NCBI GenBank assembly: GCA_022496805.1 | Contig: CM040090.1 | Location: 15,928,001 to 15,992,000 of the forward strand | Length of the DNA stretch: 64,000 bases | Reading direction: 5' to 3' | From: Pohlia nutans | Taxonomy: Eukaryota; Streptophyta; Bryopsida; Bryales; Mniaceae | Part shown: positions 46,690 to 58,675 of the stretch, piece by piece | Layout: the number at the start of each line of letters is the position of its first letter | How positions within the stretch are numbered: position 1 is the stretch's first letter | Translations under genes and position numbers: made by a program | The notes under the pieces: generated by a model | Database searches by the model: none | Seen by the model: the letters and a program-made list of their open reading frames with translations, nothing else | What the model was told of the DNA's origin: nothing

Positions 46690-49600
46690 ATGATTAAGCT
46701 CGCTCACAGAATGGATCACTTTGCAGTACTAGTGGCGATTTTTCTCTGTACATTGTGTGTGTCAGTGGAAGGGAAACCGAAGTTCGACGTCCCTGGCTAT
46801 TTTGTGTTTGGGGATTCCTTGGCGGATGTGGGGACGAACAATTACTTGCCTAATGCGACATTTAAAGCCAATTTTCCTCCCTACGGAGAAACGTATTTCC
46901 ACAAGCCCACGGGACGCTTCTCAAATGGCCGCAACATCGTCGATTTCCTCGGTGAGTCAAGTTTGCATTACGTTTTTTAGCTGGCTCAATTAAGGCCACC
47001 AGGTGGCTCCTGTTTTTTTCAGTAATTTTGAGTAAGTTTTATGAAGATTTTTTTTGTTAATTTTTTCTTAAAAAATTATTCAACGTATGTAATATTCTTC
47101 ACTTATTCCAGTGATATAAAATCTGGTCCCAATCAAATTATAAATTTTCACAATATGATCGTTTAAACTTGTCATTTTAAAACCATGAATCCTTGGTCCT
47201 TTAGGGGTTAAGTCGATCGGTAACTATCTGTGAACTAGCAGGATCTGTATTTCTTTGAAGTTCATCACGATCTGGATTAACCCCGAAAGGACCAAGAAGG
47301 CCTTACTATTGTGAGCAATTTTGAGTACCTGGTCATATGTAGACTTTTTTGTTCAAAATTTATGAAAACACATACAATGATCTTCACTGATTCCGGTGAT
47401 ATAATATTTGGGCCCATCTGAATTATATTTTTCATGTGCAATATGATCGATTGCATTTCTCACTTCAAAACACTGATTCCTTGGTTCTTTAGGGGTTAAG
47501 ATCAATGATTTGCTCTTGAAAACCATATTGCAATAACATTCACAGTACCGCAATTTAACTGATTTTGAGTTTTCGATCTGCAGCTATAAAACTAGGACTA
47601 CCATTTGCACCGCCATTCCTGCAGCCGAATGCTTCCTTTACGCAAGGAGTTAACTTTGCTTCTGGCGGAAGTGGCGTGCTTGATACTACCGACCCCCTCG
47701 GAGTAAGTTTCGACATAAATACTCTTGTTGTTGACCATAATTACTCTAGGAACTTAAAGTGGATTCCCTGTGTGTTTCCGTGCGTATTCCCTGTGTGAAT
47801 TTCATTACACAGGGAATTTGTAAAGAGTCCAGAGGAAAGAACAAATACACACAGGGAATATTGAGACACACAGGGAAAACTGAGTGTTCCCTGTGTCTCA
47901 TTTTTCCCTGTGTGTCTCAGTTTCCCTGTGTGTCTTTGTTCTTCCCCTTTGTCTTTTTACAAATTCCCTGTGTATGTAGGGAAAACGTCACGTCACAGGG
48001 AATCGCATATGAGACCCTGGTGTTAGGGAATTGCATTTGCTCCATGTTGCGGTAATGTATCTGAAATTAGTATCTCTGTGACTCTAGAGAAATTAATAGT
48101 GTTAGTGCCAAATCAATATCATGTATAGTGCAATCAAAAATCAGATTGCATCATTCTAAGTCAAAGTTGATCGACACAGTCTAGATCATGTCAACCCATA
48201 AAAGGCCATATTCGTTATATTGAGACTTTTCGCAGTCTCATTTTTATCTTTGACTCGAAGATGAACCATTTTATCTATTTATTAGTATTTTTTTATAAAT
48301 AGGTAAGAACATCAACTTTTAGAATTTCATTATAGATTGAATCACTATTTGAACATTATATTTTTTTGATTTCCATTACTAGTTTTTAAATGAATTTTTG
48401 AATAATTAGCATTCCGTCTCAAAAGCTTTGAAACACCTCAATATAACGAATATGGCCTTCAAAATAGTTAAATGCTGAGTTTAGTGATGTTAAATCGTAT
48501 GGTTCTATGACTTTTTCATATGAATTCATAAATTGTAAGCTTTAGATATGTTTAGAGGTGACATATAATGTTTAGTTCACGCAGTTCTTTATCACTAGTT
48601 CGAACTAGAAAAAGGCACTCAAATTAATGATCACACTGTCATTTTTGCTCGTGCATTTGAAGCTTTGTAGAATAAGTTCACCTCAGTGTTCTTTATCCCA
48701 TTTAACTTACGGCTGAAATCTTCAATTGCAGTCTGTTCCAATCAGCGTTCAACTGAAACAGTATGCAAGTGTACTAGCTGTTCTACAAAAAGAGCTTGGG
48801 ACGGATGGTACGAAAAGTTTGATTTCAAAATCAATCTTCTTGATAGTGAGCGGTTCCAACGACGTTTCTGCCTTTCTTCAAGGTTTAACAACCTTGAATG
48901 CTACTCAGTATATCACTCTGATTCTGAAAGCATACGAAACTACACTAATTGTAAGTACAATTATGATGCCTTTTCTTTACAACTACATCATCTGCATAAT
49001 TTGAACTGAACTAAACCTTTGAGAAAGGAAACCGTGTGTACAATTTTCTTGAAATGCTGCGAATACTTGTGTATAATTTTTTTTGGTTCGTTCTTAGTCA
49101 TAACACTGTTTAGCATTCCTTCAGACCTAAGTTGCTTTTGCGTAAAAATATTATCTTTGGAGTGGCGAAGAGGAGGAATGGGATATATGTCAAATCTAAA
49201 GTTTAAACGAGTTAGGAGCCCCACTTCACGTTTGAAGGATCCATCAAATGAAATTTATATTGCTACTGGGATGCATACCTTGATGACTCTAAAATTACCA
49301 CAAAAATTGTAAAAGGGCAATGGTCTGATATGGGTACCCCTCTTGAAATAGTGTGATTTTAGATAAATTTCTTTTTCATATTGAAAAATTACAAAAATTA
49401 GATGGTGTTGTAGAGTTGCATACATGGTGTTAAAAACAAAAAAATTGGCACGCATAAAATGAGTTACACGTAGTCACACATAAGATTACACGTAACCAAG
49501 GTACCTATATCAGACCATTAATTACCCAAAAAGGTCCTTAGGTTACCTTAACCCCTAAACGTACCAAACCTTTTAACAAAAATAGATTTTAGCCTCAAAA

Positions 49601-51104
49601 GTAGATATTACCATGGCTTAAATGTAAATGAGGTGTACATGAGAGGACCATTGCAAGCATAAAATCTACCCAACAAATTTGACATACTTGTAGTTGAAGG
49701 CCTCTCCAATATTATCAAGAGCTCCCCATCACAAGAGATTTATTGTAATTGGTAGCAAATTTAATAAGCTTTCAAAGGTGACTTGGATGAAAATCATCCA
49801 ACGTTGTATGAGAAAGTTACAAGGCTTCAAATCTGTTCGTGATCCAGTTTCTGGACGCTGGGACATTTAGGGGTTAAATATTGTGGCAAAAGTTGAAGAT
49901 AATGCTATGGAACTTACTGTGTATTGATCATAATTTGGTATAATTTTTGACAGGAGTTATACGCTTCTGGTGCAAGGAAGATGATTGTTACAACCGTGGG
50001 GCCAAGTGGTTGCACACCAACAGTGAGGGCACGCAATTCTGCCCATCCTGGAGAATGTATTGCCGAGGCCAACGCTTTTGTTGTGGGATATAACGCAGCC
50101 TTGAAGGAGCTAGTCGCTGGAGTACACAAAGCGATTCCAGATTTCAATATTGTTTTTGCTAACAGATATGACATTGCGTATGCCATAATCACCGGGAAGG
50201 AGGACTTTGGTAATTTATTTTCACCCTCGTCTCTCACTAGAAATCTTGTCAAATGTGACCTGTCTTTAACAACTAAATGTCAGTCAGTTGTTTACTTGTC
50301 TTCCTAAGGGGTGCACTCTACATTATATTTGAGAATCACGTGCATTCACGACCCCCCTCTAAATATCCCCTATATATGAGGGGTTATATGTTTAGAAACC
50401 TTTGTATATAGATCTATTCTGTCCTAAATATTTGTTTAATGTAAATATACGTTAATATTTTTAGCTCTAAATATGCTTATTGTATGTACATGTCATACAA
50501 CAATGTTCAAATTAATACCCCTTCTGTGCACTCACATATACTTGTACGTGTTCAGTACAGTGCATCCCGGGACTTGTCTATAGTGACTCACTATGGATAA
50601 GTCACAACGGAATTGAGTCATTAAAACAAGTCACATTTGACAGGATTTCTACTAGTGTCTTTGCTGCTGAGAATCCTAGTAATTGAGTATTTGTACTTCA
50701 AGTTCAATATTGTCGCCATTTATATGCCTGCTATTTCCATGTTTATTTGGGTTACCTAGTCAATTACATGAATAATGTAAGTTAAGTATTTGAGAAGAAT
50801 GCGCTGGGATTGAACCATAATTAAATAAAAAGTCTTGTTTGTTTGTTTGTTGGTTGCAGGGATCACGAATGTCACAAGTGGTTGTTGTGGAGCTGGTTTT
50901 TTGAACGTAGAAATTCAATGTGGGTTACCAGTGCCAGCAGGTCTTGTGAAGTCACTTTGCAAGCGGCCTTTTCATTACCTGTTTTGGGATTTTATCCATC
51001 CCACAGATCATGCAACAGGGGTCATCTTTAAGAAGCTTTGGAGCGGTGATGAGTATTTTAATGCTACTTATCCCATGAGCATTGAAGCCCTGGCTCGCTT
51101 GTAA
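46690..51104 (+). CDS. GDSL esterase/lipase, secreted, 5 exons
   Basis: Plant GDSL (SGNH) hydrolases are mostly extracellular ester hydrolases acting on lipids, cutin or other acyl esters. Exons: 46690-46951, 47584-47702, 48732-48950, 49954-50209, 50860-51104; 1101 bp, 366 aa, usual length. The N terminus has a hydrophobic signal peptide (FAVLVAIFLCTLCVSVEG); an in-frame second ATG at 46711 would also keep it. Block I FVFGDSLADVGTNNYL holds the nucleophile S43. Block II is GVNFASGGSGVL, block III VSGSNDV, and block V WDFIHP with D329 and H332. GPSGCTPTVRARN is the usual mid-protein motif. Introns carry five MITE-like insertions, including two side by side in intron 1. The substrate cannot be told from sequence. 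Confidence 0.96.
46990..47211. mobile_element. TTAA-type MITE (subfamily B), left tip eroded, GDSL intron 1
   Basis: The right end is CCTTGGTCCTTTAGGGGTTAA; at the left TTAA is followed directly by GGCCACC, the CCCCTAAAGGACCAAGA part being lost. The interior matches 47277-47499. Confidence 0.75.
47277..47499. mobile_element. TTAA-type MITE (subfamily B), GDSL intron 1
   Basis: It runs TTAACCCCGAAAGGACCAAG to CTTGGTTCTTTAGGGGTTAA, 223 bp. It contains the subfamily words AGCAATTTTGAGTA, CACTGATTCCGGTGATATAA and ATATGATCGATTGCATTT. It lies 65 bp after a sister copy in the same orientation. Confidence 0.9.
47758..48015. repeat. Cluster of TTCCCTGTGT motifs in both orientations, GDSL intron 2
   Basis: About six TTCCCTGTGT and four ACACAGGGAA words lie in 250 bp, with longer arms (for example ACAGGGAATTTGTAAAGA against TCTTTTTACAAATTCCCTGT). 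Single-strand folding would give a branched hairpin. It may be a fold-back MITE or an array of binding sites. Confidence 0.8.
48016..48731. other. AT-rich remainder of GDSL intron 2
   Basis: A long imperfect inverted repeat is suggested by AAAGGCCATATTCGTTATATTGAG near 48200 and its inverse CTCAATATAACGAATATGGCCTT near 48437-48460. It is therefore probably another fold-back element of about 260 bp. No coding is seen. Confidence 0.6.
49548..49877. mobile_element. TTAA-type MITE (subfamily C), GDSL intron 3
   Basis: It runs TTAACCCCTAAACGTACCAA to GCTGGGACATTTAGGGGTTAA, 330 bp. A shortened, inverted copy is at 31353-31547. It ends 76 bp before exon 4. Confidence 0.9.
50308..50571. mobile_element. 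MITE with GGGGTGCACT ends, GDSL intron 4
   Basis: The left end GGGGTGCACTCTACATTATA and right end ACAGTGCATCCCGGG make a complete copy, inverse to 11129-11397. Confidence 0.85.
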
Positions 51105-51393
51105 TTGGTCCCTTGATTGGGCAATTGATATTGGAAGTGAAATTTTGTTGTTTATTTGCTAGTAGCCTATTTTATGCCACTTAGAATAATACATATAACA
51201 TTATTAAAGTGCCTCTAATAATGTGTTTCATGCCCCTACATTGATCTCTGAAGGATTAGGATCGGAGTACTAATTTTTCTAGCATGTATACGATTTCTCG
51301 AATAAAAGAGAGCCAGATCATAATATACTATAACAACAGCAGGGGCTACCCTTTTGGTCAACAATTGGAAATGGTAACTAGGGTAACTATACC
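51105..51393. other. 3' region of the GDSL gene
   Basis: No gene. AATAAA at about 51301 could serve as a polyadenylation signal about 200 bp after the stop codon. Confidence 0.4.
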
Positions 51394-52125
51394 TTAACCC
51401 CTAACAGCCTACGAGACCCAAAAGTGGTCTTTGGATGATTAGTATTAGTCCCTGGATGAAGAAAGAATGTTGAATTCCATGCATTTTTTTGTGTGAAGGG
51501 TGTTCATTGCTCATGCCATCTCTTCAAATTAAATTCAAGTAATTCAAGTCATTTTGGGATTTTACATGAGGTCCCAACTACAAAAGAGTAATAAAAATGG
51601 TTCACCACGAAGTGTATTTTGGATTTTTATACTTTTCTTGCTTAAACTAAATTTAGGCCATGAAAATGAGTTCTATTGCATTTGAGCTTAACTAACAAAA
51701 TGAAGCTTACATAGTCTAAAAACTACTCCACTTTGAATTTTTTTTTAAATTGGATAATTGAGTATTTTATTAGAGTTACAAGTTTGGTGGGTATTACAAT
51801 AGTGTAGTGATTTTCTAAATATAGTAACACGGATGATTTTCATTTACTGTAATGTTCTTCATTGTAAATTACCTCTTTGTTTAGAAAATCAAAGAATTTG
51901 AGCATATTTTGTAATTGATAGGAATTTTCTTTACAATCACTTCAAAAAATCATAGTAATTCCAAATTTTCAACAAATTTTATGAAAAATTCACGATTTGT
52001 AGTAGACACGTGGATCCATCTATTAAAAATATAAAGTTGAATTTTTATCTTATTTATAGTGGCAAATTGAGTGTAACAGGTAAAACATGATTCCATGGTC
52101 ATGGGCCCAGGCATTTAGGGGTTAA
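51394..52125. mobile_element. TTAA-type element, 732 bp
   Basis: It runs TTAACCCCTAACAGCCTACG to GGCCCAGGCATTTAGGGGTTAA. Its tips are shared with 32103-32667. AT-rich, non-coding. Confidence 0.8.
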
Positions 52126-53014
52126 AGCGTTCACCTTACCAACTGAACCTATTTACACACATAAAACATAAAATATTTTCAGTTGGTCTTATTAGCAAGT
52201 TCAAGAGGATTCCAACGCACTTTAGCATGCATTATTTGGACACTGTATGCATAAGTTATGAATTTTCAAAGTGCTGACTATAGGTTGACCTTAAAGCAAC
52301 CCTAAACTCTGATGTTCAGATTGTGCACATTCTCATCAATAGTAGGTTGTCAGAATCTACTTATTATGGAAGATTGAGCTATGCACGCTTTAAGGAAATG
52401 GTCGCTTTTAGATATAGTTACCTTAAACATACTTAGCAATTGCATGGTGCTTTAAGATTTCGGTGACACTTACTCATGCGTTAGAAAACTGGATCCAATG
52501 AGAATCTTTGGCCCAAAGACCATCGTGAATTAGTTGGGGGCAATTTGTCTTTCCATGGGTAGCAAGGGCTTGCTGCTACATCTTATGCTCCTCTCAAATT
52601 TGCAACGTCTTAGAGAGGAACTAGTTCGACTCAGAAACGTGTGCAGCTGACAATGACTTTTTCTCTAGAAACCAAATGGAGCAATTAGTTGCGCACCGAC
52701 TACACAGATGCAAACAGAACAGGATGAGCAACAGCAAATTCTACCAGTGTGAACACCAATTAGGATACTGTTTTTTCCTCAATTGAAGAGCACAGAAGAA
52801 TTCTCCTTGAAAGTGACCAAGAATCGTTTATTTGCATTCTGCAATCTTTCTTTGGCATTCCTACTGCCTGACTTCGCTTCTTGAGGCCGTGACGAGGGTC
52901 TTCTTTGCTGCATGCCACATATGAGGTTTGCTCAGTGTACAATAAAAACATTCACATGGGGTATGAAATGAACAATATGAAAGGTGACCACAGATTCCCT
53001 TATCTCATTTATAT
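52126..53014. other. Non-coding interval between GDSL and kinesin genes
   Basis: No gene is recognised; the small frames near 52760-52950 have no known domain. Confidence 0.4.
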
Positions 53015-53327
53015 CAGAGTTTTCAGTGAAATTAGATTGTTCAGGAACTATTAGACAACTATTATATCACTGGAATCAGTGAAGAACATTGCATGTGTTG
53101 ATCAAAAGACAAATGAGTTTGAATAAAAGGAAGTCTACATAAGACTTATTAAAAACTGCTATTAAAAACATGAGGCCCAATTTGGTCTTCTTGGTTCTTT
53201 TAAGGGTAAATGGTCACAGTGGTCACATGAAAGCCTCAGAATGATCACTGTGACCCAGAGGGAAACCTCCCTATGAATCATGAGCAAGATTCTGTCTGAA
53301 ATAGTCTAATTTTACTGAAAACACTGT
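53015..53327. mobile_element. MITE with CAGNGTTTTCAGT ends, carrying a nested TTAA-type remnant
   Basis: The left end TCAGAGTTTTCAGTGAAATT and right end AATTTTACTGAAAACACTG match both ends of 61011-61185. Between them (about 53060-53210) is a subfamily B TTAA element with eroded tips, recognised by GGAATCAGTGAAGAACATTG and ATGAGGCCCAATTTGG. The right end overlaps the kinesin 3' coding end. Confidence 0.75.
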
Positions 53328-56300
53328 TATGTATAGAAAAGACTACAAATGCTTCAGGAGTCAGTGAAGAGGGTGAGACCTGCGCTATATTCGACTCAAG
53401 CTGCGAGCTTCTCCTGCCATCCATGTGGCTAAGCAGAGGGAGCTGCTCTTCTTCTTCTCCTTCTTCTTCGTTGCGCGGTTTTGTCACTTGTCTTATGATC
53501 TCAGTGGATGTCGGCGGCGTCGTTTTCTTCGTTAAGCCTACAATGAGATATTGCAGTGTACGTATCTCTTCATTCATTTTCATCAATATCTGCTTCTTTG
53601 CATCTGGATCCTGACTTGAAGGGCCATGAATACGCTTGGCTTTTGCTGCGCACCGTAGCGTATGGACACTCTCTTGAAAATCCTGCACAAACAACGCAAC
53701 CAATTAACTCTGCATATCAGAATGCACTAATGCCCAGTCTTGCTTTTCTTCCGAAAAGACTCACTGCTCACCTGCTCAGCGGGAGAAATGTTGGCCACCA
53801 AGAACGTCTTGCTGGTCCCACACAGAGACTCTCGCAGGAGCCAAGTCAATGATGAGCTTCTGTATGACACAAATTTTCCATTCGACCTCCCGGAGCTCAG
53901 ATTCGTGAATACCTGCGCCGTGACAATCATCCGTCTCATCATCAAACAAAGCAAACCCATACAAAACATACGGTAGAGGATACTATTTGCGTCACTCTAA
54001 GCATTTTAACATATGTAGAAGTGTGATTTTTGGGAGATCAATATAGAGCTGCAGAGAGACCTCTTCTGGGTACGAGATCCAAATCTGTTGAAATCAAAGT
54101 TTCATCGCTATGTATGAATTTCTTATGCACTTTCAAAGTAGGAGGTTGTACATCACTCTAAATGACAGTAGACGACTCCAAAGAGTAGTGGCCAGACATT
54201 TAGCCAAGTCATGCTTATACCACTTGCTAATAAGTTCACCCACGTGTATGAATAGTTGAGTAAATGCTATTGGTAATAGGGGTCAATATTGAAGACGGGA
54301 TCCTCTACCCTATTACACGTATAATGAGGAATTCACCTCGAGAAAAAGAAGATGGAATGGAAACTAACCTCGTTGAGCTGCGCGAGTGAGCGGTTGATGT
54401 ATTTGGATTCGTAGGTTCTTTCAGCTGAAGGCTTCTGGGCCAAAGCCATCTTCTCACTGCCTGCCAAGCTCCACCATGCCAACATCATTCTCTTTAGCTA
54501 CTTAGAAAACATAAACCATGCCCCTTGACTATTTACAGCAGTGTTGAAGTTTCGTTTGTGAAAGGCTTGGTATATAGCAGTTAAGGATTAGATACACTAT
54601 CTGTACAACTCTTGCTTTATATTCTCCAATTGGGAAAATAGGAATCAATTAGAGTTGCACATGAGAAAGGATTCTCGCCTGCAAGATCCACCAAGTTAAT
54701 ATGGCTCACGCTGCTGCCCTTTGTGTTGTCATTCATATGCATCTGATCAACCCAGCACCCTCTTGAATATCTATATATGCGAATCCTCTAGCATATTATT
54801 TCTGAAAGACATATTTAAATTCTCTACCGGAACCTATTGAGGAGGTAAGAAAAAATCTGAATACCCTTATAAGCTTGATGGTGAAGAGCGTGTGACCACG
54901 GCTGGATAACCTGTGTGTAACACTAGTGGTCCCAAGTGTCCTATTTGCTGCTCCTTGTTTCACTAAGTTTTCCATCTCACCACTTGTCGTCACATCCTTC
55001 CAAATCAGACCTTCAACATACGGTCCTGCAATCAAGAGAATCCCATCACTTCAGTCCAGTTTCCAAGCGACATAGTTAAAAATTGGTAGATGTTGATTTT
55101 CCACTAAATCTTTGGCGGACTCAAGCGGAAGGATGATTGCAACAAAAATATCAAGGATACTGATACCCGATTCATGAATTAATTGTATCACTAAATTTTT
55201 AAAAAGTGTACGTGACTTTTAAACAATGCACATTAAGCATGAATTCTTATCAAGCAGTTTTTGATCATCAAAGATATTGAGAAAGGAGTTGGACAGCCCC
55301 TCCAGCTTTAATTATCATGTAGATGCAATATTGAAATATCTATGGGATAAAGAGTGTACACGACTCTGTGCACTTTTAACGAATTCAGTGTACATCTTGA
55401 ATGACATGGTCTACCTGTTACCGGGTGCTCCCGAACTCGTAAATAATCCTTCTTAATCGGCCCATGAAAGGAGAAGCTTGAACCCCTTCCATCTGTCGAT
55501 GACGACTCCACCTGGATATTCACTGGATACTCTTCATTGCTGTAATCACGGGTGTAATCCATTTTCTTGTCAGCCAAGAGGTCCCGTACCTTCTCTTGGT
55601 AGATCTCAAGGTAGCTCACCTGTGTGTACCAAAACCTTTTACGTATTATCCAACTTAAATTTGTAATTTTCACGAAAAACTAGAATTACACTAGAGAGCG
55701 CTACTCTTTCATATATTCTCAAAGCACATGATACATTCTAGATCAAAGTAGCAAGTTGAATAGGGTTTAATTCTTTCTACTATGACAACAATCAGGTTAG
55801 AAAAAGGCAAATAAAGTGAGTCAAGAAAGCCTTTTGAAAAGTATGATACACCAGTGCGTCTGTTGTTTAAAACCAAATCGCACCTGAATGGAAAAAACAA
55901 TGCCATTCTTTTGATCCTCCTGAACACGATGCATCAATTCATGCACAATCCTTGGCACCTGTTTAACCATCCAGTTTATCAATTTCAGAAGAACTGAACG
56001 CTACGTGAAAAAATAAATCAGAGTATTGGTTTTGTTAATCTAATCCAAGCTGTAACATTAGTTTGAGTCCATCACATCAATGAAGAAACAGACATGCTTT
56101 TCATCAACTGAAGCGCGCATTTAAATAGATTTGTGAACAAACATCAAAGTGTCCAGTTTAGATATATGAATAAGTGGAACTCACAAGGCCTCTGCCGCAA
56201 AGAGTACCGTCTCCCATCATAGTGTATGTCTTGCCAGAGCCCATTTGTCCATACGCCATGATCTACACATAACTCACAATTGTTAGCCACATTTGAATAG

Positions 56301-58675
56301 GTTGTAGATTTTTCACTTGCCAGGATTATCGACCTTTACGTGCAACTGGAAAGTACAAACACCACTTGACATCCGTGTTTTCTGCATTCGTATGATAAGA
56401 ATACATTACCGTAGTATTATAACCATCCAGGGCATACTCAATGCAAGGTAGGCCAAGAGTTTCAAACATCCGTTTCTGAGACTCCTCCTTTCGCTGTCGA
56501 TCCCCGCGAGGCAGAAAGCTATCGTCCAACACGTAGTCCACGTCAAATTGAAGCGTCTCCTCTTTAGTCTTCATAGTGCCTTGCCGGAGATAATTGTAAT
56601 CCTTCACAATGACCCTGTCCTTTTGAGAGCACAAAACCTGAAAAAGCAAGCAACATCGCTTTATCAATGTGGAGGAACACAAATCCTTCAACCAAGTACT
56701 TGCCAGTTTGAACCGCTCTCTGACAACAAAAATAATTCTTTCACCGTGTTCGTAATGTCAAAGACTAGGAGGATACATTCATAAAACTGCTGCTAAAACT
56801 TACTTGCAGAAACGTTGTGTGAAGAAGTTCAAATGACCTGCTTGAGTGGGCAAACTTTTTCATGTTCGTTGAATGGTCTCATCCTCACACACACACTCAC
56901 CTGCACATCATTCATATCATAATTATTAGACCTTTCCATCTCTCTTTCTGACATTCACTTTAACCAAGATTTCACGGTTTTAACCCCTAAAGGACCAAGG
57001 ACTCATGGTTTTAAAATGACAAAGTCAATTGATCATATTCTTAATTCAAATAAGACCAAATTTTATATCACCAAAACCAGTGAAGAACATTGCATGTGTT
57101 GGTCAAACAAAAAATAAATTTGAACAAAAAGAAGTCCACATAGGACCTACTTCAAAATGTTAATAAACATGAGGCCGAATTTGAGCTTTTTGGTCCTTTA
57201 GGGGTTAAAGTTGAAAATATAATAATTCAAATTTTATTTCACCGAAACCAGTGAAGAAAATTGCATCTGTTGGTCAAAACATGAAACAGAAGAAAGCTCC
57301 CATATGACCTACTCAAAAGTGCTAAAAAAATCATGATGTCGTGGCTTCCTTACTTGATCAGTTTGAGCTTTTGGAACCGTGCCAGAGGACGAAAGAACGG
57401 ACTTGGGCGTGTGGGATTCGCTGATGGACTCGGTGGACCACGTTTTGATGCGGCCATTGAGGCCCTGCAAGATGTTCCGGGGCTCGGTCTTCTTCACACA
57501 GCAGTCATGGTGCAAGTACCCCTTGGGCAGTGCGGTCTTGGGCCTCACGGAGTCCCATTCGAAATCAACCTCGGAGATCACGGAATGGAAACGAGATTTC
57601 TTTCCTTCGCCGTTCTCACAGCTGCTATCCGATGCCACTGTGCTTTGATCAAACTCGTAGGAAACGCGCTGCGCTAATTGCAGGTGCTCATGGATGTGCG
57701 GAGCTGTTCTCGGCCTTTCAGTGTCAGCCTCTTTGTGCACCCACTCAGCCGTGGCTCCCCTCCTGCAATTGTCCTTCGTCAGCACTTGCAGAAAATCCAT
57801 GTACTCTTGCAGATTCTCCTGCAATCCCTTCTCAATATCTGTGCATACCACAAAACAAAACAATATCAATTCCACTCTGAGCTTGGAGAACACAACCACA
57901 AACTACTACTCCTGTCCGGAAATAAGTGTCGTTTGAAACGTTTGAAACCAAGCATAATTCATATGGGTCCAAATTTTATCTCACCAATAACATTGGATGA
58001 ATAAAATTCATCAAAAGAAAGTCGTGACAAAAAACATGAGGGAGTACTTGTTTGGACACTTTATTTCCGGAAAGAGGGAGTACAATACAATGAATTAGGT
58101 TGTTTGCTATGATATAGGTTTCCTTGCCTCGAATAGTATCAAGAGTTTTCACTTCGGGATGTTTGCTGCTAATGTTGTCATCGCCCAAGTTTGATCTCAG
58201 CACATCAATCTCCGACAGAATCTGGCCAACGACATCATTTCAATACCAAAAGAGTGTCACAGAGCGAGAGCCTCTCAATCACCGTGATTCATGATTGGAA
58301 ACTATTGTAACATAATCTTCAACAAAGCAGAAAGAGTAACAGTTCATCATCTGACAACACATAACGAAACGGGAAATGATTTGAGTATAATCGAATGCTG
58401 TTCAACATCATGCCACTTTGGGAGCTACTGTCAGGGAGCTATTGAAGTGATTATGTCAAAGGCTTCCTTCTTCAAAATTCTTTAACTCAAGATGTAAGAG
58501 GATGTGTGTGAAGGGTAGGAGCATCTTGATTCTTCCTCGAAGCTCCTTTCAAGTCCATAATTCATTCGAAACTGCTGTAACGTAGCTTTGGCTTTGAAAC
58601 AGCATTTACAGTGGCAGTTACAAGGAAAAGGCTGCGTATCAAAGAGATTAGGTCATAAAATACCCATACCTCCAT
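53278..58675 (-). CDS. Divergent kinesin motor protein, kinesin-3-like, 13 exons proposed
   Basis: Kinesins move along microtubules using ATP. Exons (descending): 58675-58670, 58221-58089, 57838-57354, 56900-56838, 56637-56410, 56262-56185, 55958-55884, 55619-55415, 55025-54865, 54742-54679, 54460-54369, 53912-53772, 53682-53278; 2136 bp, about 711 aa. The 6-bp first coding exon (ATGGAG) is a proposal from phase; the rest is firm. Residues 1-208 are a novel N-terminal region. The motor spans about 209-597: VSVCVRMRPFN, P-loop GQMGSGKTYTM (Thr of GQTG is Met), VSYLEIYQEKVRDLL, YLRVREHPVTGPYVEGL, switch I LSSRGH (usually SSRSH), switch II DLAGSE, YINRSLAQLNE, YRSSSLTWLLRESL, TLRCAAKAKRI. RVREHP-GPYVEGL resembles kinesin-3. 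Intron 10 has a GC donor (CAG-GCGAGA). The tail is acidic, and its last residues come from a MITE end. Confidence 0.88.
53972..54309. mobile_element. MITE with GGTAGAGGATAC ends, kinesin intron 11
   Basis: The left end GGTAGAGGATACTATTTGCG and right end GGGATCCTCTACCC form short inverted repeats. The interior is shared with 23570-24234 and 61850-62080, giving a family of at least three copies. Confidence 0.7.
56980..57208. mobile_element. TTAA-type MITE (subfamily B), kinesin intron 3
   Basis: It runs TTAACCCCTAAAGGACCAAG to TTTTTGGTCCTTTAGGGGTTAA, 229 bp. It is a complete copy, inverse to 59483-59710. A partial second copy of its middle (TTTCACCGAAACCAGTGAAG) follows at 57238-57330, reaching the exon 3 donor. 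Confidence 0.92.
57909..58080. mobile_element. Stowaway-like MITE, kinesin intron 2
   Basis: CTCCTGTCCGGAAATAAGTG and the inverse of CTCCCTCTTTCCGGAAATAA mark the ends, with TA on both sides (57907-57908, 58081-58082). It is 172 bp. Its tip begins eight bases downstream of the proposed exon 2 boundary. Confidence 0.85.

Noticed and set aside
57309..57899. Plus-strand frames of 80-116 codons opposite the kinesin N-terminal exon
   Set aside because: They are shadows of the minus-strand coding exon, which is in phase with the motor domain.
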